From the NCBI RefSeq assembly GCF_000730625.1, contig NZ_BBIT01000016.1, positions 37,993 through 101,992 on the forward strand: DNA of 64,000 bases, given 5' to 3'. Shown here one piece after another: positions 18,641 to 27,636 of the stretch. The position numbers were made by a program, and so were the translations under genes. The notes beneath the pieces are model-generated. The model did not search any database and was not told where the DNA came from. It saw nothing but the letters and a program-made list of their open reading frames with translations. Source of the DNA: Pseudomonas oryzihabitans NBRC 102199. GTDB taxonomy: Bacteria > Pseudomonadota > Gammaproteobacteria > Pseudomonadales > Pseudomonadaceae. The stretch's first letter is position 1; each line of letters begins with the position of its first letter.

Positions 18641-19945
18641 TTGTTCTTCGAGCGTCACGAAGGTGGTGAGCGGGCCATTCTGGTCCATTTGGAAGGCCTG
18701 CATCCCGAGGCGCGCGAAGATCCTCAGGAGTTCCTCGAACTCGCGCGATCGGCGGGTGCGGAGACCGTGGCGTTCGTCACGGTGAACCGCAGCCAGCCGA
18801 CGGCGCGTTATCTCATCGGTACCGGCAAGGTCGAAGAGTTGCACGATCAGGTGCACGCCCATGCCGCTGATCTGGTCATCTTCAACCATGACCTCACGCC
18901 CAGTCAGGAACGCAACCTCGAAAAAGCCTTCGAGTGCCGCGTCCTCGATCGCACGGGCCTTATTCTCGACATCTTCGCTCAGCGCGCCCGGACCCACGAG
19001 GGCAAGCTGCAGGTGGAACTCGCCCAGCTCGAGCACATGAGCACCCGGCTGGTGCGCGGCTGGACTCACCTCGAGCGCCAGAAGGGCGGCATCGGTCTGC
19101 GTGGTCCGGGTGAAACCCAGCTCGAAACCGACCGTCGTCTCCTGCGGATCCGCATCCGCCAGATCCGCCAGCGCCTGGACAAGGTGCGCAGCCAGCGCGA
19201 GCAGGCCCGGCGCGGTCGCCGGCGTGCCGAGATTCCCTCGGTGTCCCTGGTCGGCTACACCAACGCCGGCAAGTCCACCCTGTTCAACAGCCTCACCGAA
19301 TCCGGCGTCTACGCGGCCAACCTGCTGTTCGCCACCCTCGATCCCACCCTGCGCCGTCTGGAATTGCCGGACCTGGGGCCGATCGTGCTGGCCGATACCG
19401 TGGGCTTCATCCGCCATCTGCCGCACAAGCTGGTGGAGGCCTTCCGGGCGACCCTGGAGGAATCCAGCAACTCCGACCTGCTGCTGCACGTGATCGATGC
19501 CCACGAGGACGATCGCCAGCTGCAGATCGAGCAGGTCGAGGCGGTGCTGCACGAAATCGGTGCCGACGAGCTGCCGATGTTGGAGGTCTACAACAAGCTC
19601 GATCTGCTCGACGGGGTCGAGCCGCATATCCAGCGCGACGATGAAACCGGACGGCCGATCCGGGTCTGGGTCTCGGCGCGCGAAGGCCGTGGTCTGGAGC
19701 TGGTCGGTCAGGCCGTGGCCGAACTGCTCGGCGAAGATCTTTTCGTCGGGGTGCTGCGCCTGCCCCAGCGGCATGCCCGGCTGCGGGCCCGGCTGTTCGA
19801 GCTGGGCGTGGTTCGCCAGGACGATCATGATGACGAAGGCAACATCCTGTTGTCTGTACGAGTACCCCGCGCCGAACTCAATCGACTGCTCAGCCGGGCC
19901 GGTGAAGAACCGGAAGTCTTTATCCAGCAACATGTTTTGCAATAA
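18641..19945 (+). CDS. hflX: Ribosome-splitting GTPase HflX
   Basis: 434 residues from a TTG start (TTGTTCTTCGAGCGTCACGA); no ATG lies upstream within the gap after hfq, and GAGAGGAG sits at the correct distance. The N-terminal domain has the HflX-specific GPGETQLETDRR. The G domain shows GYTNAGKSTLFN (G1), ADTVGFIRHLPH (G3) and NKLDL (G4). It rescues stalled or heat-damaged ribosomes by splitting 70S particles. Part of the hfq-hflX-hflK-hflC operon. Confidence 0.95.
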   Translation: MFFERHEGGERAILVHLEGLHPEAREDPQEFLELARSAGAETVAFVTVNRSQPTARYLIGTGKVEELHDQVHAHAADLVIFNHDLTPSQERNLEKAFECRVLDRTGLILDIFAQRARTHEGKLQVELAQLEHMSTRLVRGWTHLERQKGGIGLRGPGETQLETDRRLLRIRIRQIRQRLDKVRSQREQARRGRRRAEIPSVSLVGYTNAGKSTLFNSLTESGVYAANLLFATLDPTLRRLELPDLGPIVLADTVGFIRHLPHKLVEAFRATLEESSNSDLLLHVIDAHEDDRQLQIEQVEAVLHEIGADELPMLEVYNKLDLLDGVEPHIQRDDETGRPIRVWVSAREGRGLELVGQAVAELLGEDLFVGVLRLPQRHARLRARLFELGVVRQDDHDDEGNILLSVRVPRAELNRLLSRAGEEPEVFIQQHVLQ

Positions 19946-20043
19946 ACCCCCGCTCGGCGCTTTTGTTCGGGCAGGGACCATCCGGTAGCATTGGTCGGCG
20001 CGCCATTTCGGCGCGTTTTCGCGTTATCAGTAGGGAGAGCGCT

Positions 20044-21231
20044 ATGGCTTGGAACGAGCCCGGTGGCAACTCGAACAATCAAGACCCCTGGGGCGGCCGC
20101 AACAACAACGGTGGCGGCAATGGTGGACGCAAGGGGCCGCCGGATCTCGACGAAGCCTTGCGTAAGTTTCAGGACCGCATTAACCGCCTGGTCGGCGGCA
20201 AGAAGCGCTCCGGCGGCAGTGGCGGCGACAGCTTTGGCTCGGGTGGTGGCAAGGGTTTGCTGCTGCTGGGCGTGCTGCTGGTCGGCGCTCTCTGGCTGTA
20301 CAACGCCGTCTACGTCGTGGACGAGCAGGAGCAGGCGGTGGTGCTGCGCCTGGGCAAATACCATGAGACGGTAGGGCCCGGCCTGAACATCTATTTCCCG
20401 CCCTTCGAGACCAAGTACCAGGAAAACGTCACCCGTGAGCGGGCCTACAGCAAGCAGGGCGCCATGCTGACCCAGGACGAGAACATCGTCGAGGTGCCAC
20501 TGACCGTCCAGTACCGCATCACCAATCTCAAGGACTTCGTCCTCAACGTCGACCAGCCCGAGGTCAGCCTGCAGCAGGCGACCGACAGCGCCGTGCGCCA
20601 CGTGGCCGGCTCCTCGACCATGGACCAGTTGCTGACCGACGGCCGCGAGCAGGTCGCCACCAACGTCCGCGAACGTCTGCAGCGCTTCCTCGACACCTAC
20701 GGGACCGGCATCACCGTGACCCAGGTGAACATCCAGAGCGCCTCGGCGCCGCGTGAAGTTCAGGAAGCCTTCGACGACGTGATCCGTGCCCGTGAAGACG
20801 AGCAGCGCGAGAAGAACCAGGCCGAAGCCTATGCCAACGGCGTGATCCCCGAGGCCCGCGGTGCTGCCCAGCGCATCATCGAGGAAGCCAACGGCTATCG
20901 CGACGAAGTCGTCGCCCGGGCCCAGGGTGATGCCTCGCGCTTCAGCCAGCTGGCGGTCCAGTACGCGGCCAATCCGCAGCTGACCCGCGAGCGTCTGTAC
21001 ATCGAGACGATGCAGGAAGTGCTCGGTCAGGCGAGCAAGGTCATGGTCACCGGTCAGGCCGGCCAGAACCTGCTCTATCTGCCGCTCGACAAGCTGATGC
21101 AGAACCGTGCCCCGGCACCGACCTCGGCGATCAGCAGTGGCGCTGCCCCGGCGGCGTCGAGCGATACGGCGGCCTCGGTCATTCGCAATCTGCCGCAGTC
21201 CACCGAAGCGCGTACGAGGGAGAGCCGCTGA
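20044..21231 (+). CDS. hflK: FtsH protease regulator HflK
   Basis: 395 residues beginning MAWNEPGGNSNNQDPWGG, the Gly/Asn-rich N-terminal tail typical of HflK. One transmembrane segment (GLLLLGVLLVGALWLYNAVYVV, about 72-93) is followed by an SPFH/prohibitin domain (LRLGKYHETVGPGLNIYFPPFE) and a coiled coil around 250-300. With HflC it encloses FtsH in the inner membrane. A run-in of Ala/Pro residues closes the protein. The stop overlaps the hflC start by one base (TGATG). Confidence 0.96.
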   Translation: MAWNEPGGNSNNQDPWGGRNNNGGGNGGRKGPPDLDEALRKFQDRINRLVGGKKRSGGSGGDSFGSGGGKGLLLLGVLLVGALWLYNAVYVVDEQEQAVVLRLGKYHETVGPGLNIYFPPFETKYQENVTRERAYSKQGAMLTQDENIVEVPLTVQYRITNLKDFVLNVDQPEVSLQQATDSAVRHVAGSSTMDQLLTDGREQVATNVRERLQRFLDTYGTGITVTQVNIQSASAPREVQEAFDDVIRAREDEQREKNQAEAYANGVIPEARGAAQRIIEEANGYRDEVVARAQGDASRFSQLAVQYAANPQLTRERLYIETMQEVLGQASKVMVTGQAGQNLLYLPLDKLMQNRAPAPTSAISSGAAPAASSDTAASVIRNLPQSTEARTRESR

Positions 21232-22100
21232 TGAGCAATAAATCGCTGGCCGCGCTGATCGTCGTGGTCGTTCTGGGTCTTGCCGCCTGGAGCAGTCTGT
21301 TCGTGGTGAAGGAGACCGAGCGGGCGGTGATGCTGCGCTTCGGTCGTGTGGTCGAGCCCAATCTGGAGCCCGGCCTGCACTTCAAGATTCCCTACGTCAA
21401 CCGGGTGCGCAAGTTCGACGCCCGCCTGCAGACCCTGGATACCCCGACGCAGCGTTTCCTGACCCTGGAAAAGAAAGCGGTGATGGTGGATGCCTACGCC
21501 AAGTGGCGCATCTTCAATGCCGATCGCTACTACACCGCGACCTCGGGTCTCAAGCAGATCGCTGACGAGCGACTGCTGCGCCGCCTGGAGGCGGGGCTGC
21601 GTGACCAGTTTGGTCGTCGCACCTTGCACGAGGTGGTGTCCGGTGAGCGGGATGCAATGGTCGGTTCGCTGACCGCGGCGCTGAACAAGATGGCCAACCA
21701 GGAGCTGGGTATCGAGGTGCTGGACGTGCGCGTCAAGGCCATCGACCTGCCCAAGGAAGTCAGTCGCAGCGTCTATGAGCGGATGAGCACCGAGCGCGAG
21801 CGGGAAGCCCGCGAGCATCGCGCCAAGGGTCGCGAGCTGGCGGAAGGCATCCGTGCCGACGCCGATCGTCAGCGCCGTGTGCTGCTGGCCGAAGCCTATC
21901 GCCAGGCCGAACAGGCCCGCGGTGAAGGTGATGCCCAGGCGGCCCAGGTGTATTCCCAGGCCTACTCGAAGAATCCGGCGTTCTTCTCCTTCTATCGCAG
22001 CCTGCAGGCCTATCGCTCCAGCTTCTCCAGCAAGAGCGACGTCCTGGTGCTGGATCCGAAGAGCGATTTCTTCAAGTATTTCCAGAGTCCGGGGCAGTGA
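21231..22100 (+). CDS. hflC: FtsH protease regulator HflC
   Basis: 289 residues, normal length. An N-terminal membrane anchor (LAALIVVVVLGLAAWSSLFVV) precedes the SPFH domain (VMLRFGRVVEPNLEPGLHFKIPYVN) and a charged helix (ERMSTEREREAREHRAKGRELAEGIRADADRQ). Partner of HflK in the HflKC cage. A rho-independent terminator lies about 80 bases after the stop, ending the operon. The small DUF2065 gene that in PAO1 (from memory, PA4940) follows hflC is not present here. Confidence 0.96.
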   Translation: MSNKSLAALIVVVVLGLAAWSSLFVVKETERAVMLRFGRVVEPNLEPGLHFKIPYVNRVRKFDARLQTLDTPTQRFLTLEKKAVMVDAYAKWRIFNADRYYTATSGLKQIADERLLRRLEAGLRDQFGRRTLHEVVSGERDAMVGSLTAALNKMANQELGIEVLDVRVKAIDLPKEVSRSVYERMSTEREREAREHRAKGRELAEGIRADADRQRRVLLAEAYRQAEQARGEGDAQAAQVYSQAYSKNPAFFSFYRSLQAYRSSFSSKSDVLVLDPKSDFFKYFQSPGQ

Positions 22101-22105
22101 GGTCC

Positions 22106-22144
22106 GGGATGAACGGCGCCTAGGCTTCGCTCGTCGTTCATCCC
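22106..22144. repeat. Short palindromic repeat with GGCTTCGCT core
   Basis: GGGATGAACG (22106-22115) and its exact inverse CGTTCATCCC (22135-22144) enclose 19 bases containing TAGGCTTCGCTCGT. A related element with the same GGCTTCGCT centre but different arms is at 38129-38156. It follows hflC directly. Confidence 0.7.
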
Positions 22145-22177
22145 CGATCGCCGATTTTTTCGTGTTATCATGAATCA

Positions 22178-22202
22178 GCCGGGGCCATCCCCGGCTTTTT
22201 TG
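22178..22202 (+). terminator. Rho-independent terminator after hflC
   Basis: GCCGGGG, four loop bases and CCCCGGC are followed by TTTTTTG. The stem is perfect and GC-only, 78 bases after the hflC stop. It separates the hfq-hflXKC operon from hisZ. Confidence 0.92.
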
Positions 22203-22355
22203 CGTCCGTACGAAACCCGTGGAAGGGCGACGCCCTGGCTGATCCGGGTAGCAATCCACGGCAGAGCGGCTCGATCCGGCGGCAGGATTCTCCAGGAATC
22301 CACTGCGCCGACCTCGGCAGCCGCGTGCCGATCCATGACATGGAGAAGAGGCCTA

Positions 22356-23543
22356 ATGGCTACGGTAGACCGCTGGCTGCTGCCTGACGGTATCGAGGAA
22401 ATCCTGCCGCCCGACGCGGCGCGCATCGAAGGTGCTCGGCGTCGGGTGCTGGAACTGTTCCATTGCTGGGGCTACGAGTTCGTCATCACCCCGCACCTGG
22501 AATTCCTGGAATCGCTGCTCACCGGCGCGGCCAAGGAACTGGAACTGCGCACCTTCAAGGTGACCGATCCCAATTCCGGCCGCCTCATGGGCTTCCGCTC
22601 CGACATCACGCCCCAGGTGGCGCGCATGGAAGCCCATAGCCTCAAGCAGAGCGGTCCGAGCCGACTGTGCTATGCCGGCAGCGTGCTGCATACCCGTCCC
22701 CGTGCCCTGTCCACCTCGCGCAGCCCGATCCAGGTCGGCGCCGAGCTCTATGGCGTGCCCGGCAGCGAAGGGGATCTGGAAGTCATCAGCCTGATGCTCG
22801 ACGTGCTCGAGCAGGCCCAGGTGCCCGACGTCCACATGGATCTGGGGCATGTGGGGATCTATCGCGGGCTGTGCCAGGCGGCCGGTGTCTCCGGCGCCAG
22901 CGAGCAGCAGCTGTTCGATGCCCTGCAGCGCAAGGCGGTCGACGAGATCGCCGAATTGACCGCCGACCTGCCCGCCGCCGAGCGCGGCTGGCTGCGGGCG
23001 CTGGTCGAGCTCAGTGGCGATGCCACGGTGCTCGAGCAGGCGCGGCAGCGCCTGGCGGGTGCGCCCGCGGGCGTCCTGCAGGCACTGGACGAGCTGATCG
23101 CCCTGGCCGATTCGCTCAAGGGGCGTTTCCCGGGCGTGCCGCTGTATTTCGATCTGGGCGAGTTGCGCGGTTATCACTACCACACCGGGGTGGTCTTCGC
23201 CGCCTTCGTGCCGGGCACCGGGCAATCCATCGCCCAGGGCGGTCGCTATGACAACATCGGCGCCGACTTCGGGCGTTCGCGTCCGGCCACCGGCTTTTCC
23301 ACCGATCTCAAGACCCTCGTCGAGCTGGGCACCGCCGTGCTCGACGAACCGCGCCGCGGCATCTGGGCGCCGGCGGGCGATGCGCCGGTGCTCTGGCAGG
23401 CCGTGCGCGAATTGCGTGCCGCGGGCGAGCGGGTGGTCCAGGCCACCGCTCATGACGACGCGGACCAGCTGCACAGCTCGGGCTGCGATCGCCGGCTGAT
23501 CGAGCAGCAGGGCGCCTGGGTCGTGGTGCCCTTGAATTCCTAA
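22356..23543 (+). CDS. hisZ: ATP phosphoribosyltransferase regulatory subunit HisZ
   Basis: 395 residues from [25 protein letters not shown]. It resembles the catalytic core of histidyl-tRNA synthetase (motif 2-like [20 protein letters not shown], and [13 protein letters not shown]) but lacks the anticodon-binding domain, as HisZ does. HisZ binds short-form HisG and confers histidine feedback on the first step of histidine synthesis. The reading frame stays open upstream to 22170, but that stretch contains the hflC terminator and is not coding. purA follows after 78 bases. Confidence 0.95.
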   Translation: MATVDRWLLPDGIEEILPPDAARIEGARRRVLELFHCWGYEFVITPHLEFLESLLTGAAKELELRTFKVTDPNSGRLMGFRSDITPQVARMEAHSLKQSGPSRLCYAGSVLHTRPRALSTSRSPIQVGAELYGVPGSEGDLEVISLMLDVLEQAQVPDVHMDLGHVGIYRGLCQAAGVSGASEQQLFDALQRKAVDEIAELTADLPAAERGWLRALVELSGDATVLEQARQRLAGAPAGVLQALDELIALADSLKGRFPGVPLYFDLGELRGYHYHTGVVFAAFVPGTGQSIAQGGRYDNIGADFGRSRPATGFSTDLKTLVELGTAVLDEPRRGIWAPAGDAPVLWQAVRELRAAGERVVQATAHDDADQLHSSGCDRRLIEQQGAWVVVPLNS

Positions 23544-23573
23544 ACACCGGATCTGGCATCCGGGTGAACGTGA

Positions 23574-24917
<1,344 letters not shown>

Positions 24918-24938
24918 TGCGCTAAAAGGATGCAGCCG

Positions 24939-24966
24939 GAAAAGCCCCGCCCCGCGGGGCTTTTCC
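24939..24966 (+). terminator. Rho-independent terminator after purA
   Basis: GAAAAGCCCCGC and GCGGGGCTTTTC are exact inverse repeats around four bases, ending in a T run. It isolates purA from the chemoreceptor gene. Confidence 0.9.
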
Positions 24967-25115
24967 ATTTCTGGCGGGCGAGAGACGCTGGTAGGCCGGG
25001 GACGGCCGCTGGTCCGAAATGGCCAGCATATTGCTATGACTATTTACTGCTGAGCCTCCAGCTCCCCTCGAGCTGGCCGACAGCCTGTAAATGTCCCTTG
25101 TCGCTGGAGACCTCC

Positions 25116-27050
25116 ATGTCGTTTCTCTTGTCGCTGCTGCGCAGTCGCCTGTTGCTGCCGGTATTCATCAGTCTTTTGCTCGCGGTCATGCTCCAGGTAG
25201 CCCTGGCGCTGTGGCTGACCCAGGATGCGGTGAAGGGGCTGCAGTCAGGCCTGGCCACCCGCCTGTCCGGCGAGTCCGAGCAGCTCGCCGACACCCTGCG
25301 CCAGGCCGGGGGCGAGGTGGATGGCAGTCTTGCCGAACTGGCGGGGCAGACACGTGCGCGGCTGGCCGAGGGGCTTGCGCAGCGGCTGGCGCGCGAGCGG
25401 CAGCAGGTGGGTGAGACCCTGACCGCTACCCTCAAGAGCAATGCGCAGAATCTGGCCGAGCTGCTTGCGGGCGTCGCGCCCAAGGCGATGTGGGACGCCG
25501 ATGTGCCGGCCCTGTCCGACCTGGCGCGGCGTGCGCAAGGCAATCCCGAGGTGCTCTTCGTGGTCTTCCAGGACGCCCAGGGCCAGAATCTGACCCGCTA
25601 TCTCAATCGCCAGGACGAGCGCGTGGCCCGCCTGCTCGCCGTGGGCCAGGGCGAGGGCGCCCTGGCCAAGGTGCTGGATGCCGCGACCCGGGATCCTTCG
25701 GTCTATCGCGTGGATGCCTCCATCAGTCCCAATGGCGTGGAGATCGGCAAGGTGGTGGTAGGCTTTTCCACCCAGACCATCGAGCGCACCGGCGCGGCCC
25801 TGGACAAGAGTTTCAAGACCCTGATCGACGACGCCGGCGGTCTGGTCTCCAGCAGCGTGACGGCCGCGGCCAAGGGCAGTGCGGCGACCCTGGCGACGCG
25901 CCTGGAAGGCACGCGCCAGGCTGCCCTGGCCATGAGTCGCAATGCCGGTGAAACGGTCGCCACCCTGGCGGGCGCGCTGCGCTGGCAGATCGCCCTGGGG
26001 CTGATCGGGGTCGGCGTGGTGATGGTCGTGGCCGTGGCGCTGGTGCTGGGGCGCCGGGTGCTGCGGCGGATCGGCGTGCTGCAGCGGGCGCTGGACGATC
26101 TGGCAGCCGGGGAGGGGGATCTCACGCGCCGTCTGCAGCTGGGGCAGGGCGATGAGATCCAGGCGCTGGGTGGCGCGGTCGATCGCTTCCTGGCCAAGCT
26201 GCAGCCGCTGGTGGGCAAGGCCCATGGCGTCGCGGCGCGTACCGGCGAGGAAATCCGCGGTTTGGCCGGCAGCAGTGCCACCGCCGAAGCGGCGGCGTTG
26301 CGCCAACGCGAAGAGGTGGCGCGCAGTCTGGAGGCCTTGTCCGGTATCGCCGCGGAAGCCCAGGGCGAAAGTCAGGCCATGCAGGGCGCCCTGCAGCAGG
26401 TGGAGGCCATTCGCAGTTCCACCCAGAGCAACGCCCGCATCGCCACCGAGGTGGCCGAAGGTATCGAGGGGCTGGTGACCCAGGTCGAGTCCGGCGCCCA
26501 GGTGATCGAGCGGCTGGCCGCGCAAAGCGAGCAGATCGAGGTGGTGCTGGACGTGATCCGCGGCATCGCCGAGCAGACCAACCTGCTGGCGCTCAATGCG
26601 GCCATCGAGGCGGCCCGGGCCGGCGAGAGCGGACGTGGCTTTGCGGTGGTCGCCGACGAGGTGCGGGCGCTGGCCAGCAAGACCCAGGAATCCACCGGCA
26701 GCATCCGGACCCACATCGCCGGTCTGCAGGAAGGCGCGCGCGAAGCTGTCGCCGCCATAGGCGCGGCGCGCCAGCAGGCCGGCAGCGGGCTGGCGGTGCT
26801 GCGCGACAGCAAGCGCATCCAGCAGGATGTCCACCGCGCCGTGGATCAGGTGCATGCCAGCATGACCACGGCTGCCCAGGCGGCCCAGCGTCAGGCGGAG
26901 GGCGCCGCGGCGGTACGCCAGCGGGTCGAGGTCATCCATGGCGAGACGCTGCGCGCAGCCGAATCGGTGGCGGCCACTGCGCACAGCAGTCGGACTCTGG
27001 CGGAGCTGGCCGCCCAGTTGCGCGGCAGTCTGGGGCAGTTCAAGGCGTAG
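25116..27050 (+). CDS. Methyl-accepting chemotaxis protein
   Basis: 644 residues from the ATG at 25116; the longer open frame begins inside the purA terminator. Layout: transmembrane helix 1 (about 10-33), a large periplasmic part of roughly 255 residues, transmembrane helix 2 ([21 protein letters not shown], about 290-310), HAMP ([24 protein letters not shown]), then the signalling coiled coil. The hairpin tip [38 protein letters not shown] (near 485-520), which docks CheA/CheW, is perfect. The ligand domain shows no recognisable dCache or 4HB motif, so the stimulus is unknown. No chemotaxis genes are adjacent. Confidence 0.92.
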   Translation: MSFLLSLLRSRLLLPVFISLLLAVMLQVALALWLTQDAVKGLQSGLATRLSGESEQLADTLRQAGGEVDGSLAELAGQTRARLAEGLAQRLARERQQVGETLTATLKSNAQNLAELLAGVAPKAMWDADVPALSDLARRAQGNPEVLFVVFQDAQGQNLTRYLNRQDERVARLLAVGQGEGALAKVLDAATRDPSVYRVDASISPNGVEIGKVVVGFSTQTIERTGAALDKSFKTLIDDAGGLVSSSVTAAAKGSAATLATRLEGTRQAALAMSRNAGETVATLAGALRWQIALGLIGVGVVMVVAVALVLGRRVLRRIGVLQRALDDLAAGEGDLTRRLQLGQGDEIQALGGAVDRFLAKLQPLVGKAHGVAARTGEEIRGLAGSSATAEAAALRQREEVARSLEALSGIAAEAQGESQAMQGALQQVEAIRSSTQSNARIATEVAEGIEGLVTQVESGAQVIERLAAQSEQIEVVLDVIRGIAEQTNLLALNAAIEAARAGESGRGFAVVADEVRALASKTQESTGSIRTHIAGLQEGAREAVAAIGAARQQAGSGLAVLRDSKRIQQDVHRAVDQVHASMTTAAQAAQRQAEGAAAVRQRVEVIHGETLRAAESVAATAHSSRTLAELAAQLRGSLGQFKA

Positions 27051-27079
27051 GGGAGGGCCCCACGCCTTTTCGCGGGCAA

Positions 27080-27107
27080 GAAAAAACCGGCCGAAGCCGG
27101 TTTTTTC
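27080..27107. terminator. Bidirectional terminator between MCP and tRNA-Leu
   Basis: GAAAAAACCGGC and GCCGGTTTTTTC are exact inverse repeats around CGAA. T runs appear on both strands, so it can stop the chemoreceptor transcript from the left and the tRNA-Leu transcript from the right. Confidence 0.9.
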
Positions 27108-27141
27108 TGTTGCGTCCGATCCGGGATCGTCCGCTTGGTAT

Positions 27142-27228
27142 TGGTGCCCAGGAGAAGACTCGAACTTCCACGGTGTTGCCACCGCTAGGACCTGAACCTA
27201 GTGCGTCTACCAATTCCGCCACCTGGGC
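27142..27228 (-). tRNA. tRNA-Leu, anticodon CAG (copy 2)
   Basis: 87 nt including an encoded CCA. The acceptor stem GCCCAGG pairs with CCTGGGC. The anticodon stem CTAGG/CCTAG holds the loop TTCAGGT, giving anticodon CAG for CUG, the major Leu codon of a GC-rich genome. A long variable arm (GCGGTGGCAACACCGT region) and GTTCGAGTC T loop complete a class II tRNA. It is identical to the copy at 27341-27427. Confidence 0.97.
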
Positions 27229-27278
27229 CTGCAGTGCGACTTCTGGTCGCTTCCCGTCACCCTTGCGGGTTTCAGGAT

Positions 27279-27304
27279 TAAAAAACCGGCTAGTACCGGC
27301 TTTT
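27279..27304 (-). terminator. Terminator-like hairpin between the two tRNA-Leu genes
   Basis: On the minus strand, AAAAGCCGGT and ACCGGTTTTTTAA-type arms (AAAACCGGC TAGTA CCGGCTTTT read on plus) form a stem followed by a T run, 37 bases after the upstream tRNA. It could end that transcript or act as a processing signal, since the second tRNA lies beyond it. Confidence 0.6.
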
Positions 27305-27340
27305 CGTCGACCGATCTGCAAATCGATCGACTATAATGAG

Positions 27341-27427
27341 TGGTGCCCAGGAGAAGACTCGAACTTCCACGGTGTTGCCACCGCTAGGACCTGAACCTAG
27401 TGCGTCTACCAATTCCGCCACCTGGGC
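27341..27427 (-). tRNA. tRNA-Leu, anticodon CAG (copy 1)
   Basis: 87 nt including CCA, identical in sequence to 27142-27228 and transcribed first. Class II leucine tRNA with anticodon CAG in loop TTCAGGT. A good sigma-70 promoter lies about 60 bases upstream at 27488-27516. PAO1 (from memory) also carries two tRNA-Leu genes between purA and rnr. Confidence 0.97.
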
Positions 27428-27487
27428 ACTCAAGGCGATGATTGCTCATCTCCGGCGTCGTGATTGCTCACGGCGTCGTGGGGCGGC

Positions 27488-27516
27488 ACTTTACTCAGGG
27501 GGCGTTTGCTTGTAAA
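27488..27516 (-). promoter_or_regulatory. Sigma-70 promoter of the tRNA-Leu genes
   Basis: Reading the minus strand, -35 TTTACA (27516-27511), a 17-base spacer and -10 TAAAGT (27493-27488) point at the tRNA genes. The bases after the -10 are GC-rich, as in stringently controlled stable-RNA promoters. Predicted start is near 27480, giving a leader of about 53 nt. Confidence 0.65.
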
Positions 27517-27636
27517 CCCCTGCTGTGAAAAATATTTTATTGAGCATGCCAGGCTAACTATTGCGTGGTTTTCACGTTTCAATAGGCGCCATGGCAGTTC
27601 CTACCGAACCAAGACACAGAAGGTAACCCCAGACTG

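Noticed and set aside
22170..22355. N-terminal extension of hisZ
   Set aside because: The open frame runs through the hflC terminator hairpin and gives no HisZ-like residues before the ATG at 22356.
27332..27337. Perfect TATAAT on the plus strand
   Set aside because: It points into the antisense strand of a tRNA gene and has no -35 at proper spacing; the tRNA promoter lies on the other strand at 27488-27516.
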